Part shown: positions 8,440-17,920 of the stretch, one piece after another | How positions within the stretch are numbered: position 1 is the first letter of the stretch | Layout: every line of letters begins with the position of its first letter | Source of the DNA: Chryseobacterium binzhouense | GTDB lineage: Bacteria > Bacteroidota > Bacteroidia > Flavobacteriales > Weeksellaceae | Length of the DNA: 64,000 nt | Assembly: GCF_007474545.1 (NCBI RefSeq) | Contig: NZ_VKOG01000001.1 | Coordinates: 1-64,000 of the forward strand | Direction of reading: 5' to 3' | Program-made: the position numbers and the translations under genes | The notes under the pieces: model-generated | The model's database searches: none | Told to the model about the DNA's origin: nothing | What the model saw: only the letters and a program-made list of their open reading frames with translations

Positions 8440-8472
8440 AGAAAGCAACTCAAGACTGATCCTGAGTTGCCA
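8440..8472 (-). terminator. Terminator of the Fe-S protein (HdrB-like) transcript
   Basis: On the minus strand GCAACTCAGGA and TCTTGAGTTGC form a long stem (one G-U pair), followed by TTTCTTTT. It lies 20 nt past the stop codon of the 8493-9278 gene and overlaps the spurious TTG start of the FkbM frame. Confidence 0.8.
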
Positions 8473-8492
8473 TATTTTGTAAAGTCAACAGA

Positions 8493-9278
8493 TTACAGAT
8501 CCTCAGCTTCAGCAAGCAGTTCTACAATATCTTTTACTTCGACCTCTGTATTTTTATTAAAATGTTTCACTCCATCGGTAAGCATCGTGTTACAGAAAGG
8601 GCATCCTGTTGCAATCACTTTTGGCTCAAAAGATAAGGCTTCTTCTGTTCTTTCAATGTTGATGTCTTTTTTACCTTTTTCAGGTTCTTTAAACATTTGT
8701 GCGCCTCCCGCACCACAGCAGAGTCCGTTGGTCTTGCAGCGTTTCATTTCCACCAATTCTGCATCAAGCTTTTCGAGTAATTCTCTTGGCGCTTCATACT
8801 CGTTATTGGCTCTTCCCAGATAACAAGGATCATGGAAAGTAATTCTTCTTCCCTTAAATGCACCACCTTCAATCTTCAGTTTTCCTTCTTCCATCAATTG
8901 TCTCAGAAACTGAGTATGATGAATGACTTCATAGTTTCCTCCCAAACTCGGATATTCATTTTTAAGCGTATTAAAGCAGTGCGGACAAGCGGTGACGATT
9001 TTCTTTACTTCATAGGCATTCAGAATTTCAATATTCGTCATTGCCATCATCTGAAAAACAAATTCGTTTCCCGCACGTTTTGCAGGATCTCCGGTACAGC
9101 TTTCTTCCTGACCGAGTACAGCGAATTCTACTCCGATTTTATTTAATATTTTGCAAAAAGCTTTCGTAATTTTTTTAGCACGGTCATCAAAACTTCCCGC
9201 ACATCCTACCCAAAACAGAACTTCGGGAGATTTACCTTCGGCAGCATAATCTGCCATTGTTTTTATAGTGAAATCCAT
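8493..9278 (-). CDS. HdrB-like protein with two CCG domains
   Basis: This 261-aa cytoplasmic Fe-S protein resembles heterodisulfide reductase subunit B, LutA and GlpC C-terminal halves. Two cysteine-rich (CCG) domains are visible: A-C-P-H-C-F-N-T-L and, later, H-D-P-C-Y-L-G-R, C-C-G-A-G-G and T-G-C-P-F-C-N-T-M. Such domains bind a non-cubane 4Fe-4S cluster and pass electrons with an HdrC-type partner, here the upstream gene 9357-10688. The start is the ATG at 9278; the longer frame starts at TTG in a repeat. The electron acceptor is unknown, and a role in methanogenesis is excluded by the organism. Confidence 0.88.
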   Translation of the reverse strand: MDFTIKTMADYAAEGKSPEVLFWVGCAGSFDDRAKKITKAFCKILNKIGVEFAVLGQEESCTGDPAKRAGNEFVFQMMAMTNIEILNAYEVKKIVTACPHCFNTLKNEYPSLGGNYEVIHHTQFLRQLMEEGKLKIEGGAFKGRRITFHDPCYLGRANNEYEAPRELLEKLDAELVEMKRCKTNGLCCGAGGAQMFKEPEKGKKDINIERTEEALSFEPKVIATGCPFCNTMLTDGVKHFNKNTEVEVKDIVELLAEAEDL

Positions 9279-9288
9279 TGTATTATAA

Positions 9289-9352
9289 TTTAACAATATA
9301 GCAATTTAACAATGTAACAATGGGTAAACTGATACACTGATACATTGGTAAA
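9289..9352. repeat. Short-period intergenic repeat (TTAACAAT / CTGATACA)
   Basis: The gap between the two Fe-S genes consists of the near-tandem words TTAACAATATAGCAAT, TTAACAATGTAACAATG, then CTGATACA twice and TTGGTAA. There is no coding potential. It belongs to the same style of low-complexity intergenic sequence seen at 3954, 17841, 49175 and 50645. Confidence 0.65.
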
Positions 9353-9356
9353 TTTA

Positions 9357-10688
9357 TTAATCTTTTGCCCAATTCAGACGGTCTGCCTGGTTGTATTGCC
9401 ATGGTGCAGCGTTATTTTCTACATTGGTCATCATCAGATTGAGTTCTTGTGGCGCCGCAGATTGCTCCATAACTAAAAACCTTCTCATTTCAAAAATAAT
9501 AGAAAGCGGATCTAGTAAAACCGGACAAGCTTCTGTACAGGCATTACAGGTTGTACAAGCCCAAAGCTCTTCTTTCGTAATATAATCGTTGAGCAATTTT
9601 TTGCCATCATCTTCAAACTTTCCGTTTTTATCAATGTTTCTTCCGACTTCTTCCAGACGGTCTCTGGTTTTCATTAAAATTAACCTCGGAGAAAGTTTTT
9701 TGCCAGTAATATTAGCGGGACACACAGATGTACATCTTCCGCATTCTGTACACGAATATGCATTCAGCAGCTGTACCTGATTCAAATCAAATACATCTTC
9801 AGCACCAAATTTTGACGGAGTTTCCTCTAGCCCTTCAGCCGGAGCAGCATAAGGATCTGCATTTGGATCCATCATCAGTTTAATTTCTTTCGTAACAGAA
9901 TCTAAATTGTTGAATTTGCCGTACAAATCAAGGTTTGCATACCAAGTACTCGGAAATGCCAGAATAATATGTAAATGTTTTGAGTAATAAAGATAATTCA
10001 TGAAGAAAAGAATTCCCACAAAATGAAACCACCACGCTCCTCTTTCAACAACCGCTAAGAAACCATTATCAAAACTGAAAACTTCTAAAAACGAAACCAA
10101 AGTAATTTCGCTAACCGGAAAACTTCCATGTTGTGCCAAAGCACCTCTCTGCTGCAAAATGAGATCAGAAGAATTCATGGTGAAAAAAGCAACCATTAAA
10201 GCAAACTCAATGATCAAAATCCAGTTGGCGTCTTCTTTTGGCCACCCGAAAAGTTCTTTCATTGTCAATCTTTTCACTCCATAAAAGTTTCTTCGGATAA
10301 AAAATACAACAACCCCAATAATTACCAGAAGTGCTAATACTTCTAATGTTGCGGTGAAAAAGCTGTAAAACCCATGTCCGAAAACCTGAGCCAGAAAACG
10401 GTGAGTTCCGAAAATACCGTCTACAATAATTTCAATCAATTCGATATTGATGATTACAAAACCTACATAAACAAAAAGGTGAAGTATACCTGCGACAGGT
10501 CTTTTCACCATTCTACTCTGTCCCAGAGCCACTCTTGTCATAGTTGCCCAACGCTCAGATTTTCTGTCACTGCGGTTGATCTCTCTTCCCAGTCTGATGT
10601 TTCTGTAAATTTTTTGCAGACTTTTTGCAAAAAGGCCGAAACCTGCAATAAGTAATACCAGAAATAAAATATTATCAAGATATTGCAT
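9357..10688 (-). CDS. Membrane Fe-S oxidoreductase, HdrC-like with NarI-type membrane domain
   Basis: This 443-aa protein has about five membrane segments in the first 250 residues, resembling the cytochrome b-type (nitrate reductase gamma) domain. A cytoplasmic ferredoxin domain follows with two 4Fe-4S motifs, C-T-E-C-G-R-C-T-S-V-C-P and C-T-T-C-N-A-C-T-E-A-C-P. It probably moves electrons between the quinone pool and the CCG protein encoded downstream (8493-9278). It is 11 nt after the MCE gene, so mlaD-like, HdrC-like and HdrB-like genes may be one transcript. The physiological donor is unknown. Confidence 0.88.
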   Translation of the reverse strand: MQYLDNILFLVLLIAGFGLFAKSLQKIYRNIRLGREINRSDRKSERWATMTRVALGQSRMVKRPVAGILHLFVYVGFVIINIELIEIIVDGIFGTHRFLAQVFGHGFYSFFTATLEVLALLVIIGVVVFFIRRNFYGVKRLTMKELFGWPKEDANWILIIEFALMVAFFTMNSSDLILQQRGALAQHGSFPVSEITLVSFLEVFSFDNGFLAVVERGAWWFHFVGILFFMNYLYYSKHLHIILAFPSTWYANLDLYGKFNNLDSVTKEIKLMMDPNADPYAAPAEGLEETPSKFGAEDVFDLNQVQLLNAYSCTECGRCTSVCPANITGKKLSPRLILMKTRDRLEEVGRNIDKNGKFEDDGKKLLNDYITKEELWACTTCNACTEACPVLLDPLSIIFEMRRFLVMEQSAAPQELNLMMTNVENNAAPWQYNQADRLNWAKD

Positions 10689-10699
10689 AAATATAGCTA

Positions 10700-11650
10700 T
10701 TAGTCTTTATTATTCTTTCCGAAAACTGAAAAATTGATGTATCTCTTAGGGTTTGCTTTCATATCTTCAATCAAAGAATTCAGATTTGTGGAAGCAGAAT
10801 TAAGATTATTATACAGCTGATCATCTTTCATAATTTTACCCAAACTTCCTTCTCCCCTGTCAATTCCAGCAACCACTTTATTTAATTGCCCAACAGTTTG
10901 ATCTAAATTAGCAATGGTCTGATTCAATTGTTTAGTATCAATACTTTCAGCAAGATTCCCGTACTTGTCTAGAGTTACTTTCCCACTCTGCATAGTCATG
11001 CTTGCTTCATCCAATACTCTCTGAAGTTTAGGATCATTGTTTCCTACGAGTCTGTTGACACTTCCTGCAGTATTCTCCAGAGCTCCAACAGTTCGGTTCA
11101 GATTATGTAGTAAGATTTTTATTTCTTCTCTGTTTTGTGCATTCATGATCTGGTTGGCGTTTGCCATCAAAGAATCTACTCTGTGAAGCACAGTCTGAAG
11201 CTGATCTTTTACCGGACCTACCTGCGAGGAAAGGCTATTCATCATTCCTAATTTAAAAGCTCCCTTCAGAGTATCCCCATCTTTTGCCGTTGGACCACCG
11301 TAGACAAGATTTACTCTCATCTCCTTCCCTGACATCAATCCTGGTTCAAAAATTTCAAGGCTTGAGTTTTTTGAAAACTCAAAATTATCATCTACCGTTA
11401 TTTTAACAATAAAATACAGTCTGCCATCCGAACCTGTCTGCGGAATAATTTTATCAACCTGCCCTACTTTGAGACCATTGATTGATACCGGTGAAGACTG
11501 CGCCAAACCTTCAACATTGTCGTATTTTGCATAAAAGATATTGTCTGTTGTAAAAAGACTTCTGCCCTTCATAAACTGGAATAAAATAACAAAGCCGACA
11601 ATGGCCAAAAGTGCTATTAAACCTGCTTTTAATTCTTTACTGAATTTCAC
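10700..11650 (-). CDS. MlaD/MCE family protein (lipid transport)
   Basis: This 316-aa protein has one N-terminal membrane anchor (residues about 8-27) and an MCE domain (about 38-120, with the V-E-G-L-A-Q-S-S-P-V-S-I-N-G-L-K-V-G pattern). A long helical C-terminal region follows, with repeated leucine-spaced segments (about 140-300). MCE proteins form hexameric rings that carry phospholipids between membranes, working with MlaE permease and MlaF ATPase. Those two partners are encoded about 30 kb away (41504-43071). The gene is followed at 11 nt by the Fe-S pair. Confidence 0.9.
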   Translation of the reverse strand: MKFSKELKAGLIALLAIVGFVILFQFMKGRSLFTTDNIFYAKYDNVEGLAQSSPVSINGLKVGQVDKIIPQTGSDGRLYFIVKITVDDNFEFSKNSSLEIFEPGLMSGKEMRVNLVYGGPTAKDGDTLKGAFKLGMMNSLSSQVGPVKDQLQTVLHRVDSLMANANQIMNAQNREEIKILLHNLNRTVGALENTAGSVNRLVGNNDPKLQRVLDEASMTMQSGKVTLDKYGNLAESIDTKQLNQTIANLDQTVGQLNKVVAGIDRGEGSLGKIMKDDQLYNNLNSASTNLNSLIEDMKANPKRYINFSVFGKNNKD

Positions 11651-11725
11651 TTTCTCAATTTTTTCTAATGTAGCAAATATAGTACATTTAAATTAATGTT
11701 TTTCTGTATTGCTATGGGTTAAACG

Positions 11726-11757
11726 TAAAAAAAGTGGCAAAAACTCTGCCACTTTTC
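11726..11757 (-). terminator. Terminator after the PpiD-like gene
   Basis: AAAGTGGCA and TGCCACTTT form a 9-bp stem with a short loop. On the minus strand it is followed by a T run. It ends the leftward PpiD-like transcript 22 nt past its stop. Confidence 0.85.
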
Positions 11758-11778
11758 TATGTATGATTTAAGAATATT

Positions 11779-13920
11779 TTACTGCTGATTCCCAAGTTTA
11801 CTCCAGATTTCGATTCTGTAATCATCAATATCTGCGTTGTCCTGAAGGCTTTTTAACCAAGCCTGTCCAAACATCCCTGAATTTCTTTGGGTTATAGATT
11901 CTGTAAATTCTTTTATATCTCCCGGCTGCTTATTAACTGTTTCGCCTTTTTTAACGATAACATAAACCCCGGTTCCGCCTTCAATCGGGTTAGACACTTT
12001 TCCTTTTGCGATACCAAATGCAGCTCCAGCAACTTTAGGCTCCATAGCTCCTGCAATATTTGGACTCAGCATATTGATCTGCCCTGATTGTTTTGCAGTT
12101 GCAAACATTTTTGCTACCTGATCCAAATTAGCTGTTTTCCCGATCTTTTCTGAGATTTGTTTTGCAGCAAGTTTGTTTTGAACCGCAGTTTCAATCTGCT
12201 CTCTTACAGATTCAGGATCTGCAAGACCTTTTTCCTGTTTTCCATTCAGATAAACAACAATTTTATCTCCTGTTCCTTCTACATTAAACAATTCAGAATC
12301 TCCTTTTTCTCTTTTCTTATCAAAAGCCCAGGCAATAATTTCGGCATCTTTATCCGTTCCCAATCCCTGCAACCTACCGTCAAATCTTTTAGCCGCTTTA
12401 GCATTTGAATACTGGAAATTAGATTTTTTAGCAATATTCACAAAATCATTGAATGATTTCCCTAAAACCTGCTGAGCAAATCTTCTGGCTTTTTTATCAA
12501 CTTCCGTCTCTGTAGCTTCGGAAGGCTTAACTTCTTTTACAACGTGAGCCACTTTATAGCTCATCGTTCCTGCTTTTTTATCTTCTACATTAATGATGTG
12601 ATACCCGAAACTTGTTTCTGCCAATCCTGTAGAACCTTTTGCGTTTGAAGCAAGGAAGCTTAGGTAACCTGGTGCAAACTGACTTTCAGGAGTCGTCCAG
12701 CCAACGCTACCGTTTCTTTCTACTGCGTTAGGTTCATCAGAAAGTTTAAGACCTTCAGCAAATTTTGCAGGGTTTGATTTGATTATCGCCATAAGACTGT
12801 CAGCAATTTTCTTAGCCTGTTCTTTAGTTCTTGTAGCAGTAGATCTTTCTGCTCCTTTGTAAGCAATTAAAATATGCTTTGACAAAGTAGAATCTGATGG
12901 CTTCTTATCAACCAGCTTAGAAAGCACATAGAAGTTCTGCTCTTTGTATGGTCCGATAACTTGTCCTATTGCTGCAGTCCCTATTTTATCTTTCAATGAA
13001 GGAGGCATCTGTGTAGATGTGATGTATTGATTATTGTAAGGCATATCAGAATTTGCCATTACAAACATAGAATCGTTTGTCGTATTCTGGAAGTTTTCTT
13101 TTCCTCCGCTCGCATCAGTTCCCTGAGAAAAAAGTTTATTGATTTCTCTCTGAACAGCAGCATCGTCTGCCGGACTTGGCTGAGACGGGAAGTATACAAT
13201 TCCTAAATTTCTGCTTGGTTCTGTTTTGAACATTACCGGATGCTGATTGATGTAATCCTGAAGATCTTTTGTGGTAACTTTAATCTTATTTTTCTGAAGA
13301 TAAGAAGCGTAATCTACTTTTACAAAATCAATATCTGCAAGCTGATCTCTTTGCTTCATCAATTCTTCAGCTTCTTTTTTTCCTGTGGTTACCCCTGTAG
13401 AAATATTGGCAAAAACCTGTCTTGCCATAATCCTGTACTCAATCGTTTTTCTGGTTTTAAGCCACTGATTGTATCCGTCAGGATTTGTATTTTGTAAAGT
13501 TTCTACTTCTTTTTTAAGTTCCTGAAGTTTAAAATTGCCTTTCTCATCAAACAACTGCTGATTTTGAGCAAACATCTGATCATACTGAATCTGACTCCAG
13601 AACAAATCATCCGTCATCTCGAAGCCCATTTTTTCAAACTGCTGCTTTATTAGCTTAGACTGTACCAAAAGCTGCCAAGCCTGTTCTTCAAGACCGTTTT
13701 TAGGCTGCCCTTGCTGATCTGCCTGCTGCTGCAATACGAAAAGTTGATCGTTAAACTCTTCACGGGTGATTTTCTCACCATTTACTTTACCTAAAACATC
13801 AGGGTTTTTACCAAAAACCTTATCAATGCTTTCAGGATTTACCAAAAAAGCCAAAAGAGCCAGTGCGATTACTCCCATCAAAAGCCAAGGTCTACTTCTA
13901 ATCTGTCCTAAAATTGCCAT
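11779..13920 (-). CDS. PpiD-like periplasmic peptidyl-prolyl isomerase / foldase
   Basis: This 713-aa membrane-anchored chaperone has one N-terminal membrane helix (about 12-27), a SurA-N-like chaperone region (about 35-180, starting G-K-V-N-G-E-K-I-T-R-E-E-F), a parvulin domain (about 345-450, starting K-H-I-L-I-A-Y-K-G) and a second degenerate parvulin-like region. PpiD assists folding of outer-membrane and periplasmic proteins at the Sec exit. Length exceeds E. coli PpiD (623 aa), which is common in Bacteroidota. It is a single gene with its own terminator. Confidence 0.92.
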   Translation of the reverse strand: MAILGQIRSRPWLLMGVIALALLAFLVNPESIDKVFGKNPDVLGKVNGEKITREEFNDQLFVLQQQADQQGQPKNGLEEQAWQLLVQSKLIKQQFEKMGFEMTDDLFWSQIQYDQMFAQNQQLFDEKGNFKLQELKKEVETLQNTNPDGYNQWLKTRKTIEYRIMARQVFANISTGVTTGKKEAEELMKQRDQLADIDFVKVDYASYLQKNKIKVTTKDLQDYINQHPVMFKTEPSRNLGIVYFPSQPSPADDAAVQREINKLFSQGTDASGGKENFQNTTNDSMFVMANSDMPYNNQYITSTQMPPSLKDKIGTAAIGQVIGPYKEQNFYVLSKLVDKKPSDSTLSKHILIAYKGAERSTATRTKEQAKKIADSLMAIIKSNPAKFAEGLKLSDEPNAVERNGSVGWTTPESQFAPGYLSFLASNAKGSTGLAETSFGYHIINVEDKKAGTMSYKVAHVVKEVKPSEATETEVDKKARRFAQQVLGKSFNDFVNIAKKSNFQYSNAKAAKRFDGRLQGLGTDKDAEIIAWAFDKKREKGDSELFNVEGTGDKIVVYLNGKQEKGLADPESVREQIETAVQNKLAAKQISEKIGKTANLDQVAKMFATAKQSGQINMLSPNIAGAMEPKVAGAAFGIAKGKVSNPIEGGTGVYVIVKKGETVNKQPGDIKEFTESITQRNSGMFGQAWLKSLQDNADIDDYRIEIWSKLGNQQ

Positions 13921-14040
13921 TTTATAAATATAGTTTTTATATCAGTGTGCGAAAATACACATTTTTAAGAAATTACAGAAATATAAGTTGTGTTTTTAAA
14001 TTTTAAAATTCAAATACATTTAAAATGGAAATTTTGACCA

Positions 14041-14169
14041 CATTTCTTGATGATTAAGAAATGGCATTAATCTTGACAATCTTTCTCACACTTTGTACAA
14101 ACACTTCTTTAAGAGAAGATTTCGTAAAAGCACTATAAATACTTTAATTATAAATGACAATTTGTCATT
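14041..14169 (+). promoter_or_regulatory. Three inverted repeats upstream of lon
   Basis: CATTTCTT and AAGAAATG (14041-14063, perfect 8-bp arms), CTTCT/AGAAG (14104-14118) and AATGACAA-T-TTGTCATT (14153-14169, perfect 8-bp arms, 1-nt centre). The last lies only 9 bp before the lon ATG, where a repressor or an RNA hairpin would affect initiation. No CIRCE box is seen. Function is inferred. Confidence 0.4.
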
Positions 14170-14178
14170 CAATTTATT

Positions 14179-16587
14179 ATGACAGAATTTGAAGATATAA
14201 ATTTTGATGATATCATCGGTGACGGTTTCAATATTGTTGCTGAAGAAATCAATTTATCTGATTTGGACATAAATCAGGAAAACCAGTTTCCGCAGAATAT
14301 TTTTCCTATTCTCCCGGTGAGAAACATGGTTATGTTTCCCAATGTTGTCATTCCGATTACTGCCGGAAGGAAAAATTCTATTAAGTTACTGGAAGAAGCT
14401 CAGCAAAAAGGAGAGTTTATAGGGATTGTAAGTCAGAAAAATTCAGACATTGAACAGCCTAATGAAAAAGATCTTTATCAGATCGGGACTTTAGCCAAGA
14501 TCATTAAAATCATTAAGCTTCCTGAAGGAAATATAACTGCTATTACCAAAGGTTTCCAAAGATTTAAAATTAAAAACATTACAGAAACAAAACCTTATTT
14601 CAATGCTGAAATCGTTAAGCTGAAAGACACCAAAGCAAAAAATAAGGAAGAATATGAGGCGTTGTTGGAAAACATTAAAGATCTGGCTCTGAAAATTATT
14701 GAGCTTGATCCTAATATCCCCAATGCTGCCAATTTTGCAATAAAAAACATCAACAATAATGATGATCTGCTGAATTTTATCTGCACTAATGCTAATTTCC
14801 CTTATTCTGATAAGCAAAAGCTTCTTGAGGAGAAAAACCTTATGGAAAGAGCAAACAAATGCTATGAAATGATGCATGCAGATTTCAGAAAGCTCGAACT
14901 CAGAAATCAGATCCATCAGAAAACATCAAAAGATCTTGATAGACAGCAGAGAGAATATTTCCTGAATCAACAAATCAGAACAATTCAGGATGAGTTGGGA
15001 GGCGGACCGGAAAGTGATGTTGAAGAGCTGCAAAAAAAAGCTGCTGAGAAAAATTGGAAACCAGAGGTTGAAGAGCATTTCCAAAAAGAGATTAACAGAC
15101 TTCAAAGACAAAATCCCAATTCTCCGGATTATAACGTGCAGAGAAATTACCTTGATTTCTTCACCGATCTTCCGTGGGAAACTTTCACAAAGGACATTTT
15201 CGACATAGAAAAAGCCCAGAAAGTTTTAGACAAAGCACATTTTGGACTGGAAGACATCAAAAAAAGGATTTTGGAACATATGGCTGTTCTGAAACTTAAA
15301 AACAATATGAAATCGCCTATTTTATTATTGGTAGGACCTCCCGGAGTTGGTAAAACTTCATTAGGGAAATCTGTTGCCGATGCTTTGGGAAGAAAATATG
15401 TACGTGTATCTTTGGGCGGACTTCATGACGAGAGTGAGATCCGTGGTCACAGAAAAACCTATATTGGTGCGATGGCAGGAAGAATTCTTCAGTCTATTAA
15501 AAAGGCAGGAACATCAAATCCGGTAATTGTTCTGGACGAAATTGATAAAGTAGGAAAAGGAATGCATGGTGATCCAAGTTCGGCTTTGCTGGAAGTTCTG
15601 GATCCTGAACAGAATAGTTCTTTTTATGATAATTTCCTTGAGATGGGCTACGACTTGTCTAAAGTAATGTTTCTAGCAACAGCAAACTCTCTTTCTACAA
15701 TTCAGACTCCGCTTTTAGACAGAATGGAAATTATCCAGATTTCTGGTTATACGCTCGAAGAAAAAATTGAAATTGCCAAAAGACATTTAATCAAAAAACA
15801 ACAGGAAGAAAACGGCTTGAATGCAAAATCATTCAAACTTGGAAATCCTGAACTGAAACATATTATTGAAGCACACACTTCTGAAAGCGGTGTGAGAACT
15901 TTAGAAAAAAGAATTGCTGCCATCGCTCGTTGGGTCGCCCTACAAACTGCTTTGGTAAAGGAATACGATGCTAGAATTTCAATTGAAAAGGTTGACGAAA
16001 TCTTAGGTGTTCCCAGACCGAAAAGCCTGTCAGAACTAACGGACGTCCCGGGAGTTGTAACCGGCTTGGCGTGGACAAGCGTCGGAGGTGATATTTTATT
16101 CATTGAAAGCATTATCAGCAACGGAAAAGGAAATCTTACCATGACCGGAAATCTCGGAACCGTAATGAAAGAATCTGCAACGATTGCTCTTGAGTATATT
16201 AAAGCAAAACATCTTGATCTGGGAATTGATGAAGAGCATATTGAAAAGAAAAATATCCACGTACACGTTCCGGAAGGCGCAACACCAAAAGACGGACCAT
16301 CTGCAGGAATTGCAATGCTGACCTCAATGGTTTCTTCGTTTACCAACAGGAAAGTGAAACCTCATCTTGCCATGACAGGAGAAATTACATTACGCGGAAA
16401 AGTACTTCCTGTAGGCGGAATTAAAGAAAAACTACTCGCTGCAACAAGAGCCGGGATAAAAGAAGTGATTCTTTGTGAAGCCAACCGAAAAGATGTGGAA
16501 GAAATAAAACAGGATTATCTTAAAAACCTCAAAGTACATTATGTAGGATGGATGAGAGAAGTTCTGCAAATTGCTCTTGAAAAGTAA
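14179..16587 (+). CDS. lon: ATP-dependent protease Lon
   Basis: This 802-aa cytoplasmic AAA+ serine protease degrades misfolded and regulatory proteins. It has an N-terminal LON substrate-binding domain (about 40-240, [13 protein letters not shown]), an AAA+ module with Walker A G-P-P-G-V-G-K-T and Walker [10 protein letters not shown], and a C-terminal protease domain with the catalytic dyad Ser708 (D-G-P-S-A-G) and Lys749 (G-G-I-K-E-K). It is full length. The upstream region holds an inverted repeat next to the start, and a terminator follows at 16614-16642. It is monocistronic. Confidence 0.98.
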   Translation: MTEFEDINFDDIIGDGFNIVAEEINLSDLDINQENQFPQNIFPILPVRNMVMFPNVVIPITAGRKNSIKLLEEAQQKGEFIGIVSQKNSDIEQPNEKDLYQIGTLAKIIKIIKLPEGNITAITKGFQRFKIKNITETKPYFNAEIVKLKDTKAKNKEEYEALLENIKDLALKIIELDPNIPNAANFAIKNINNNDDLLNFICTNANFPYSDKQKLLEEKNLMERANKCYEMMHADFRKLELRNQIHQKTSKDLDRQQREYFLNQQIRTIQDELGGGPESDVEELQKKAAEKNWKPEVEEHFQKEINRLQRQNPNSPDYNVQRNYLDFFTDLPWETFTKDIFDIEKAQKVLDKAHFGLEDIKKRILEHMAVLKLKNNMKSPILLLVGPPGVGKTSLGKSVADALGRKYVRVSLGGLHDESEIRGHRKTYIGAMAGRILQSIKKAGTSNPVIVLDEIDKVGKGMHGDPSSALLEVLDPEQNSSFYDNFLEMGYDLSKVMFLATANSLSTIQTPLLDRMEIIQISGYTLEEKIEIAKRHLIKKQQEENGLNAKSFKLGNPELKHIIEAHTSESGVRTLEKRIAAIARWVALQTALVKEYDARISIEKVDEILGVPRPKSLSELTDVPGVVTGLAWTSVGGDILFIESIISNGKGNLTMTGNLGTVMKESATIALEYIKAKHLDLGIDEEHIEKKNIHVHVPEGATPKDGPSAGIAMLTSMVSSFTNRKVKPHLAMTGEITLRGKVLPVGGIKEKLLAATRAGIKEVILCEANRKDVEEIKQDYLKNLKVHYVGWMREVLQIALEK

Positions 16588-16613
16588 TATGTATTAAACC
16601 CTTATAAAAATTA

Positions 16614-16642
16614 AGCACGTTTTTTAAAGACGTGTTTTTTTG
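16614..16642 (+). terminator. Terminator of lon
   Basis: CACGT, a 9-nt loop, ACGTG and a run of seven T, 27 nt after the lon stop codon. Confidence 0.85.
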
Positions 16643-16721
16643 TTTGAAATACTTATTATTTTAAAAAAATACATTTCAAATCAGCTGCATTTCATTATTT
16701 TTATACAGTAGAATATCATTT

Positions 16722-17834
16722 ATGAATTATTTTAAACTCCCATTCCTTACGAGACTTACATTAGCGGTGGTTTCTATCATCGGAATCGGCTATCTTATAA
16801 AGCTGGGACAAAGCATTTTGGCTCCGTTTTTTCTGGCATTCTTAATGGCAATGATCTTTTTGCCTATTGCCAATTTTTTAGAAAAGAAATTAAAATTTCC
16901 CAGATCATTTTCTACCATTCTGTCTGTGATGATGTTACTCATTATTCTTACCGGAATGATTTTTTTCTTCGGCTCTCAGCTATCCAGTTTCAGCAGGGAT
17001 ATTCCGCAGCTTACCGCTCAGGCGACCAATGTTTTTCATGATCTGCAAAAATGGGTATCCAAAACATTCAATGTAAAAATTGATGAGCAGTTTACTTATC
17101 TGGATCAGGGTTTGAAGAAACTTCTGTCTTCTACAGCAATAATTTTAGGGTTTACTTTAGGGATATTTTCGAGCAGTCTCGGTTTTTTGGCATTCTTCAT
17201 TGTATTTTTTATCTTCATTTTAAATTACAGAAGAATACTTAATAACTTTATTATCAATGTTTTTAGTGAAAAACATAAAACAAGCGTTCAGGAAGCTGTT
17301 GCAGAAGTGAGAATTATGACAAAACGATATATAGTCGGGTTATGCCTTCAGATCATCATTGTTTCTATTCTTACTACAGCCCTTTTGACCATTTTAGGAG
17401 TAAAATATGCAATTTTGCTTGGTGTTCTGACAGGTCTTCTGAATGTAATTCCTTATATCGGAATTTTCATATCAATGCTTATTTCCTCTTTTATTGCTTT
17501 TGCAACAGGTACTTTATCAAGCTGTATTTATGTCGCCATTGGTTATGTGGTTGTACATGCCATAGACGGGAATATCGTTCTTCCTTTTGTTGTGGGTTCC
17601 AAAGTAAAAATCAATGCTTTGTTTTCTTTTATCGGAATTTTGGTTGGCGAACATCTTTGGGGAATTTCAGGTATGTTTCTTTGTATTCCTGCTATTGCCA
17701 TTCTTAAAATTATTTTCGAAAGGGTAGAAAGCTTAAAACCCTGGGGAAAACTTTTAGGTGAAGAAGAAAAACCAAACAAAAAGAAAAAAAGCTATAAAAT
17801 TTCTAAGAATATTACTTTGAAGGAAATGGATTAG
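16722..17834 (+). CDS. AI-2E family transporter
   Basis: This 370-aa membrane protein of the AI-2E (PerM/TqsA) family has about eight membrane helices in the usual order, with two or three at the N-terminus, a soluble loop (about 85-140), then a C-terminal cluster with G-x-L-T-G-L-L-N-V-I-P-Y-I-G-I-F. Members export autoinducer-2 or act as cation/proton antiporters, so the substrate cannot be assigned. The C-terminus is a short Lys-rich cytoplasmic tail. It is monocistronic and convergent with the acyl-CoA dehydrogenase. Confidence 0.9.
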   Translation: MNYFKLPFLTRLTLAVVSIIGIGYLIKLGQSILAPFFLAFLMAMIFLPIANFLEKKLKFPRSFSTILSVMMLLIILTGMIFFFGSQLSSFSRDIPQLTAQATNVFHDLQKWVSKTFNVKIDEQFTYLDQGLKKLLSSTAIILGFTLGIFSSSLGFLAFFIVFFIFILNYRRILNNFIINVFSEKHKTSVQEAVAEVRIMTKRYIVGLCLQIIIVSILTTALLTILGVKYAILLGVLTGLLNVIPYIGIFISMLISSFIAFATGTLSSCIYVAIGYVVVHAIDGNIVLPFVVGSKVKINALFSFIGILVGEHLWGISGMFLCIPAIAILKIIFERVESLKPWGKLLGEEEKPNKKKKSYKISKNITLKEMD

Positions 17835-17840
17835 AAAACA

Positions 17841-17913
17841 ATGGTCAATGGTGAATTTGCTTTGCAAATGAATTTAAAAACTGACAACCAATACAAATTG
17901 ACTATTGACCATT
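17841..17913. repeat. Nested inverted repeat between convergent genes
   Basis: Outer arms AATGGTCAAT (17841-17850) and ATTGACCATT (17904-17913) are a perfect 10-bp dyad. An inner dyad ATTTGC/GCAAAT lies at 17856-17870. The short words ATTGAC and GGTCAATGG recur. It may act as a bidirectional terminator, though no clear T run is present. Confidence 0.6.
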
Positions 17914-17920
17914 CATATCA

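Noticed and set aside
8404..8448. Longer FkbM start at TTG 8448
   Set aside because: The TTG lies inside the terminator hairpin of the upstream transcript; the ATG at 8403 is preferred.
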